7,890 nucleotides of DNA from JAFGOM01 sp964428385. Its GTDB lineage: Archaea; Halobacteriota; Methanomicrobia; Methanomicrobiales; Methanospirillaceae. Below, in pieces: positions 5,289 to 7,890 of this stretch. The position numbers and the translations under genes were made by a program. The first letter of the stretch is position 1; each line of letters opens with the position of its first letter. The DNA lies in assembly GCA_964428385.1 (NCBI GenBank), contig CAYRYR010000121.1, forward strand, positions 1-7,890. The letters are read 5' to 3'. The notes under the pieces are model-generated. The model saw only the letters and a program-made list of their open reading frames with translations, had not been told where the DNA came from and searched no databases.

Positions 5289-7415
5289 ATGCAACAAATT
5301 ACGATTATTGGGACCGTTCTGGTCATATTGCTGATTTTACCCGGTTTCACACAAGCAGCATTTTCCGGACCCGTGCTTGAACCAGGTAGTGCGGTGATTG
5401 GTGAGGTCGGAGCTGAACAGGTAATCCCTGTATATCTCCGGAATTTTGATGAATCTGGAAATAAGATTGGTTTTACAAATGGATTTGCCGGCTTTAACAT
5501 CATCAGTTCTTTTGATGAACCGGGAATTGTTACGGTTTCTGCAGTTGAATTGAAATCAAATTTAAATGATTTTGGTGTGAAACCGGTTGTTCCATCTGAG
5601 ACGGTCAGAATATCAGGTCTTGACCTTGGTCAGCAGATCGGTTCAGAAACAACAGATCTCCTGCTTTGTTCTCTTACCTTAAAAGGCCTTTTCGAAGGAA
5701 CGACGACCCTTGGCTTTGAGATACGGGAAATTACAGATGGGAAAGGGAATTCCATTCCGGCAACTGTTGTCCCGGCACAGATAACAGTCGGCACCGTTCC
5801 ACCTCCTGAACCAGAAGCGGCCTTTTCCGGCACCCCTCTTTCTGGTGCACCTCCACTTGCAGTCACCTTTACTGATGCATCAACTGGTAGTCCGGTGAAC
5901 TGGTCATGGACCTTTGGTGACAATAGTACATCTACACTGCAGAATCCATCTCATACCTATTCTGCTGTCGGAACCTATACAGTAAATCTGACTTCTGGAT
6001 TTGCTGATGGTACATATGATTCAGAAGAAAAAACGGATTATATTTCGGTCTGTTCTGTCACTCCGGGAGCAGCATTTTCCGGAACTCCCCGTAGTGGCGT
6101 TCCTCCACTTCTAGTTACCTTTACTGATGTATCAACTGGCAGCCCGGTGAACTGGTCATGGACCTTTGGTGACAATAGTACATCTACACTACAGAATCCA
6201 ACTCATACCTATTCTGCTATCGGAACCTATACAGTAAATCTGACTGCCGGGTTTGCTGATGGTTTATATGATTCAGAAGAAAAATCGGATTATATTTCGG
6301 TCTGTTCTGTCACTCCGGGAGCAGCATTTTCCGGAACCCCCCGTAGTGGCGTTCCTCCACTTGCAGTTACCTTTACTGATGCATCAACTGGCAGTCCGGT
6401 GAACTGGTCATGGACCTTTGGTGACAATAGTACATCTACACTACAGAATCCATCTCACACCTATTCTGCTATCGGAACGTATACAGTGAATCTGACTGCT
6501 GGATACACAGACGGTACGTATGAATCTGAAGAAAAAGAGAATTACATATCAGTTACCGAAATACCCCCAACCCCTCAACAGGCTGTCTTCTCAGGTTCAC
6601 CAACAACAGGTCCGGCCCCACTCATGGTCACATTCATTGATGAGTCTACCGGCAGCCCGACAAGCTGGATATGGAGTTTTGGTGATGGAACATCATCACG
6701 CATTGAGAATCCTCTTCATCAGTATTCAGATGTAGGCACCTATACGGTATGGCTGCGTGCAGAATATCCTGGCGGGACCAGCAGTTCACTTGAGCGGGAA
6801 GACTATATTGCAGTACAGAGCGTACCTACACCAACCCCCACACCTACACCTACACCAACCCCTACCCCCACTCCTACACCAGAGCCCTTACAGGCACTAT
6901 TTACAGCCGAGCCACTAGATGGCCAACCACCTCTTTCTGTTACATTTACAGACACCTCAACAGGCATACCTACAAGCTGGGAATGGAATTTTGGTGACGG
7001 GTCTTACTCATATGAACAGAACCCGATTCATACGTATGGAGGAATCGGTCTCTTCTCAGTCACCCTCAAAGTCGCAAATGACGGGGCAAATGCCGCAACG
7101 AGAAAACCGTCTCTTATTGCTGTCACTGCACAGGAACAGAATGGCTATGGTGTTCTTATCATTAGTTCAAACCCAACCGGTGCAACCGTGTATCTTTCAG
7201 GAGTTGAGAGAGGGACGACCCCGCTTACGATAGAAAAACTGGGATCAGGACCCTATACAGTTCGCCTGACAAAAGAAGGGTATCAGGATTACTCTGAAGG
7301 GGCATATGTACGAAATGCCATACCAACAGTGTTATCTCCTGAATTAACCCCAGTGGCAGGTGCACCTGAAGTGCAGGGAACAATGGAGATAGCAAAGGAA
7401 TTACCTGTATTCTGA
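5289..7415 (+). CDS. Secreted cohesin-PKD(x4)-(PT)9 linker-PKD-PEGA protein
   Basis: 708 residues. A signal peptide of about 1-23 (hydrophobic core TVLVILLILPGF, TQA before the cut) is unusual in having no basic residue in its n-region. Residues 28-168 are a cohesin-type domain (VIPVYLRNFDESG, FAGFNII, ending REITDGKGNSIPATV...ITVG), aligning by eye with the cohesin of the upstream gene. PKD domains lie at about 174-257, 258-341, 342-425 and 430-512. The first three are near-identical 84-residue units with FGDN in place of the usual FGDG. A linker of nine Pro-Thr pairs plus Pro (513-531) separates a fifth PKD (534-614, core WNFGDGS) from a PEGA domain (about 620-688, SSNPTGATVYLSGVERGTTP). 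The end, KELPVF, has no membrane helix or known sorting signal. The start is set by the GGTGA site and an in-frame TGA just upstream. Likely a surface or extracellular scaffold whose cohesin could hold dockerin proteins such as the one encoded upstream (inferred). Confidence 0.95.
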   Translation: MQQITIIGTVLVILLILPGFTQAAFSGPVLEPGSAVIGEVGAEQVIPVYLRNFDESGNKIGFTNGFAGFNIISSFDEPGIVTVSAVELKSNLNDFGVKPVVPSETVRISGLDLGQQIGSETTDLLLCSLTLKGLFEGTTTLGFEIREITDGKGNSIPATVVPAQITVGTVPPPEPEAAFSGTPLSGAPPLAVTFTDASTGSPVNWSWTFGDNSTSTLQNPSHTYSAVGTYTVNLTSGFADGTYDSEEKTDYISVCSVTPGAAFSGTPRSGVPPLLVTFTDVSTGSPVNWSWTFGDNSTSTLQNPTHTYSAIGTYTVNLTAGFADGLYDSEEKSDYISVCSVTPGAAFSGTPRSGVPPLAVTFTDASTGSPVNWSWTFGDNSTSTLQNPSHTYSAIGTYTVNLTAGYTDGTYESEEKENYISVTEIPPTPQQAVFSGSPTTGPAPLMVTFIDESTGSPTSWIWSFGDGTSSRIENPLHQYSDVGTYTVWLRAEYPGGTSSSLEREDYIAVQSVPTPTPTPTPTPTPTPTPTPEPLQALFTAEPLDGQPPLSVTFTDTSTGIPTSWEWNFGDGSYSYEQNPIHTYGGIGLFSVTLKVANDGANAATRKPSLIAVTAQEQNGYGVLIISSNPTGATVYLSGVERGTTPLTIEKLGSGPYTVRLTKEGYQDYSEGAYVRNAIPTVLSPELTPVAGAPEVQGTMEIAKELPVF
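5808..6563 (+). repeat. Three tandem 252-bp PKD-coding repeats
   Basis: Units 5808-6059, 6060-6311 and 6312-6563 are in register at exactly 252 bp (84 codons). A 47-base core starting CCGGTGAACTGG is identical in all three (5892-5938, 6144-6190, 6396-6442). Units 2 and 3 are close in the first ~165 bases and diverge in the tail. Units 1 and 2 diverge in the head and are nearly identical in the tail, including the segment coding for YISVCSV. The fourth PKD (from about 6576) is clearly more diverged and offset by 261 bp. Confidence 0.9.
6825..6881 (+). repeat. Hexameric repeat coding for a (PT)9P linker
   Basis: Nineteen codons alternate Pro and Thr, a CCN-ACN hexamer repeated nine times plus one Pro codon. 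Codons vary (CCT/CCA/CCC, ACA/ACC/ACT), so the array is not a pure microsatellite. It separates PKD4 from PKD5 and is probably an extended, possibly O-glycosylated spacer (inferred). Confidence 0.9.
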
Positions 7416-7430
7416 AATTACGTCCCATTA

Positions 7431-7490
7431 TTTTTGTTACAGTTTTAAACCTAAAACATACACAGCCTTTTTATTTACGGTACCTTTTTT
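7431..7490 (+). terminator. T-tract cluster, probable archaeal transcription terminator
   Basis: Three runs of five or six T (7431-7435, 7468-7472, 7485-7490) follow the stop codon of the second cohesin gene within 75 bases. Archaeal RNA polymerase commonly terminates at U-tracts without needing a hairpin, so transcription from the cohesin genes probably ends here. Confidence 0.45.
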
Positions 7491-7492
7491 AG

Positions 7493-7516
7493 CTGGCAGG
7501 GGTTCTGTCGGTTTTT
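7493..7516 (+). terminator. Hairpin followed by T5, intrinsic-terminator-like
   Basis: CTGGCAG (7493-7499) pairs with CTGTCGG (7505-7511) over 7 bp including two G-U pairs, with loop GGGTT, followed at once by TTTTT (7512-7516). It lies 78 bases past the stop codon of the second cohesin gene and may back up the preceding T-tracts. Confidence 0.4.
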
Positions 7517-7601
7517 CAAGTGATATTATCAATCAGGTTTTCACTCTTTAGATGTTCTTTCCAGTTGAAACGACATTCGTTTGAGAATTGAAATGATGTA
7601 A

Positions 7602-7674
7602 CCCCGGAGGGGGGGACTGATATTTGCAGAGAATCCGACCCATGTTTCCCCCTCTGCGTCCTCTACGGTTGGAA
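7602..7674 (+). other. G/C-rich block with mutually exclusive hairpins
   Basis: A run of seven G (7609-7615) faces a C5 run (7648-7652). 7605-7616 can pair with 7645-7656 (12 pairs, three of them G-U). Two competing stems exist: GCAGAG 7626-7631 with CTCTGC 7652-7657, and TCCGACC 7634-7640 with GGTTGGA 7668-7674 (one G-U). This could be a structured RNA leader or small RNA; no known family is recognised. Confidence 0.3.
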
Positions 7675-7688
7675 TTTTAAGTAATATA
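7675..7688 (+). promoter_or_regulatory. Possible AT-rich promoter element before the small 3' ORF
   Basis: TTTTAAGTAATATA is the most A/T-rich stretch before the ATG at 7702. Its left half is centred about 25 bases upstream of that ATG, the spacing expected for a leaderless archaeal transcript. There is no further support. Confidence 0.22.
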
Positions 7689-7701
7689 GGAAATTATCAA
7701 T

Positions 7702-7872
7702 ATGAATGTCAGAATGTCATGTAATTATATCCTGCCTGAACGTGATGATATCGTATCACTTGTCTTTCAGACAGAGCCAGGCAGGAAATATACTGATGTT
7801 CATGTTACAATACGGTACCAAAATTCATATGACGATTTTAAAAATTTTATTCGGTCTTTATCAGTTTTTTAA
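7702..7872 (+). CDS. Small hypothetical protein, 56 residues (alternatively noncoding)
   Basis: ATG at 7702 to TAA at 7870-7872. The translation starts MNVRMSCNYILPERDD and continues through FQTEPGRKYTD and IRYQNSYDDFKNF to SLSVF. It is a balanced mix of charged, aromatic and aliphatic residues with no signal peptide or membrane helix, and I recognise no family. An in-frame TAG lies 15 bases before the ATG, so the ORF cannot extend upstream. AGGA at 7688-7691 is a weak, distant ribosome site; a leaderless transcript or the internal ATG at 7714 are alternatives. The central third overlaps a predicted three-way junction, so the segment may instead be a structured RNA. Confidence 0.35.
   Translation: MNVRMSCNYILPERDDIVSLVFQTEPGRKYTDVHVTIRYQNSYDDFKNFIRSLSVF
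7730..7786 (+). ncRNA. Predicted three-way-junction RNA or inverted-repeat element
   Basis: TCCTGCCTG (7730-7738) is perfectly complementary to CAGGCAGGA (7778-7786). The enclosed 39 bases fold into two hairpins back to back: GTGAT 7742-7746 with ATCAC 7755-7759 (plus a G-U pair), and TGTC 7761-7764 with GACA 7770-7773 (plus a U-G pair at 7760/7774). Junction strands are AAC, none, and AGC. After a 1x1 mismatch the outer stem regains three A-T pairs (7726-7728 with 7788-7790). No known RNA family is recognised, and a chance inverted repeat inside a coding ORF remains possible. Confidence 0.3.
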
Positions 7873-7890
7873 TGCTTCAATGCGAGATGC

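Larger units (their letters stand above)
7416..7701 (+). other. Noncoding region downstream of the second cohesin gene
   Basis: I see no convincing gene here on either strand; ATG-initiated frames read in it are only about 10-12 codons. It contains T-tracts at 7431-7435, 7468-7472 and 7485-7490, a terminator-like hairpin at 7493-7516, and a G/C-rich structured block at 7602-7674. AT-rich sequence (7673-7700) then leads into a small ORF. Confidence 0.6.

Noticed and set aside
5162..5503. 113-residue open frame on the minus strand across the intergenic region
   Set aside because: It overlaps the signal peptide and cohesin of the second cohesin gene, its translation has no recognisable domain, and it is best explained as an antisense shadow.
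5808..6563. Tandem repeats considered as a CRISPR array
   Set aside because: Units are 252 bp, in frame and contiguous with no unique spacers; they encode PKD domains.
6825..6881. Hexamer tract considered as a microsatellite or phase-variation tract
   Set aside because: The units differ at third positions and hexamer changes keep the frame, so on-off switching by slippage is unlikely; it is best read as a Pro-Thr linker.
7476..7819. TACGGTACC occurring at 7476-7484 and 7811-7819
   Set aside because: A 9-base match between two noncoding or small-ORF sites, with no extended similarity around it, is near chance; no direct-repeat or insertion structure lies between them.
7416..7890. Search for tRNA, rRNA or transposase remnants in the 3' noncoding part
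   Set aside because: No tRNA T-loop or anticodon arrangement, rRNA motif or transposase-like translation was found; the three-way junction at 7730-7786 does not have a tRNA cloverleaf.

Overview
The window reads as part of an archaeal genome, most likely a methanogen of the Methanomicrobiales (Methanospirillum/Methanoregula-like). This rests on gene content: PKD arrays, PEGA domains, SBBP beta-propeller repeats, an archaeal-type dockerin, cohesins and a Pro-Thr linker, with GGAG/GGTGA ribosome binding sites. It is an inference from domain style; no phylogenetic marker is present.

Layout: all confident genes are on the + strand. (1) Positions 1-3818 hold the 3' part of a very large secreted protein. 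Its reading frame is open from base 3, so the true start lies upstream of the window. At least seven SBBP propeller repeats are followed by six PKD domains, a cohesin-like beta domain and a C-terminal dockerin. (2) Twelve bases later, 3831-5165 encodes a secreted cohesin-PKD-PEGA-PEGA protein, almost certainly co-transcribed with gene 1. (3) After a 123-base gap with a perfect inverted repeat, 5289-7415 encodes a secreted cohesin-PKD(x4)-(PT)9-PKD-PEGA protein. (4) The last 475 bases hold T-tracts and a terminator-like hairpin, a G/C-rich block with alternative hairpins, and a 56-codon ORF containing a predicted three-way junction.

How the genes may work together: gene 1 supplies a dockerin and genes 2 and 3 supply cohesins, the two halves of a calcium-dependent docking pair. 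No catalytic domain is visible, so this looks like a non-cellulosomal cell-surface assembly made of beta-propeller, Ig-like (PKD) and PEGA modules. None of the three proteins has a visible C-terminal membrane anchor. Pairing between these particular modules is an inference.

The most informative sequence-level observation is in gene 3. Three PKD units of exactly 252 bp are nearly identical, and the middle one is a mosaic with its head from unit 3 and its tail from unit 1, as a single unequal crossover would produce.
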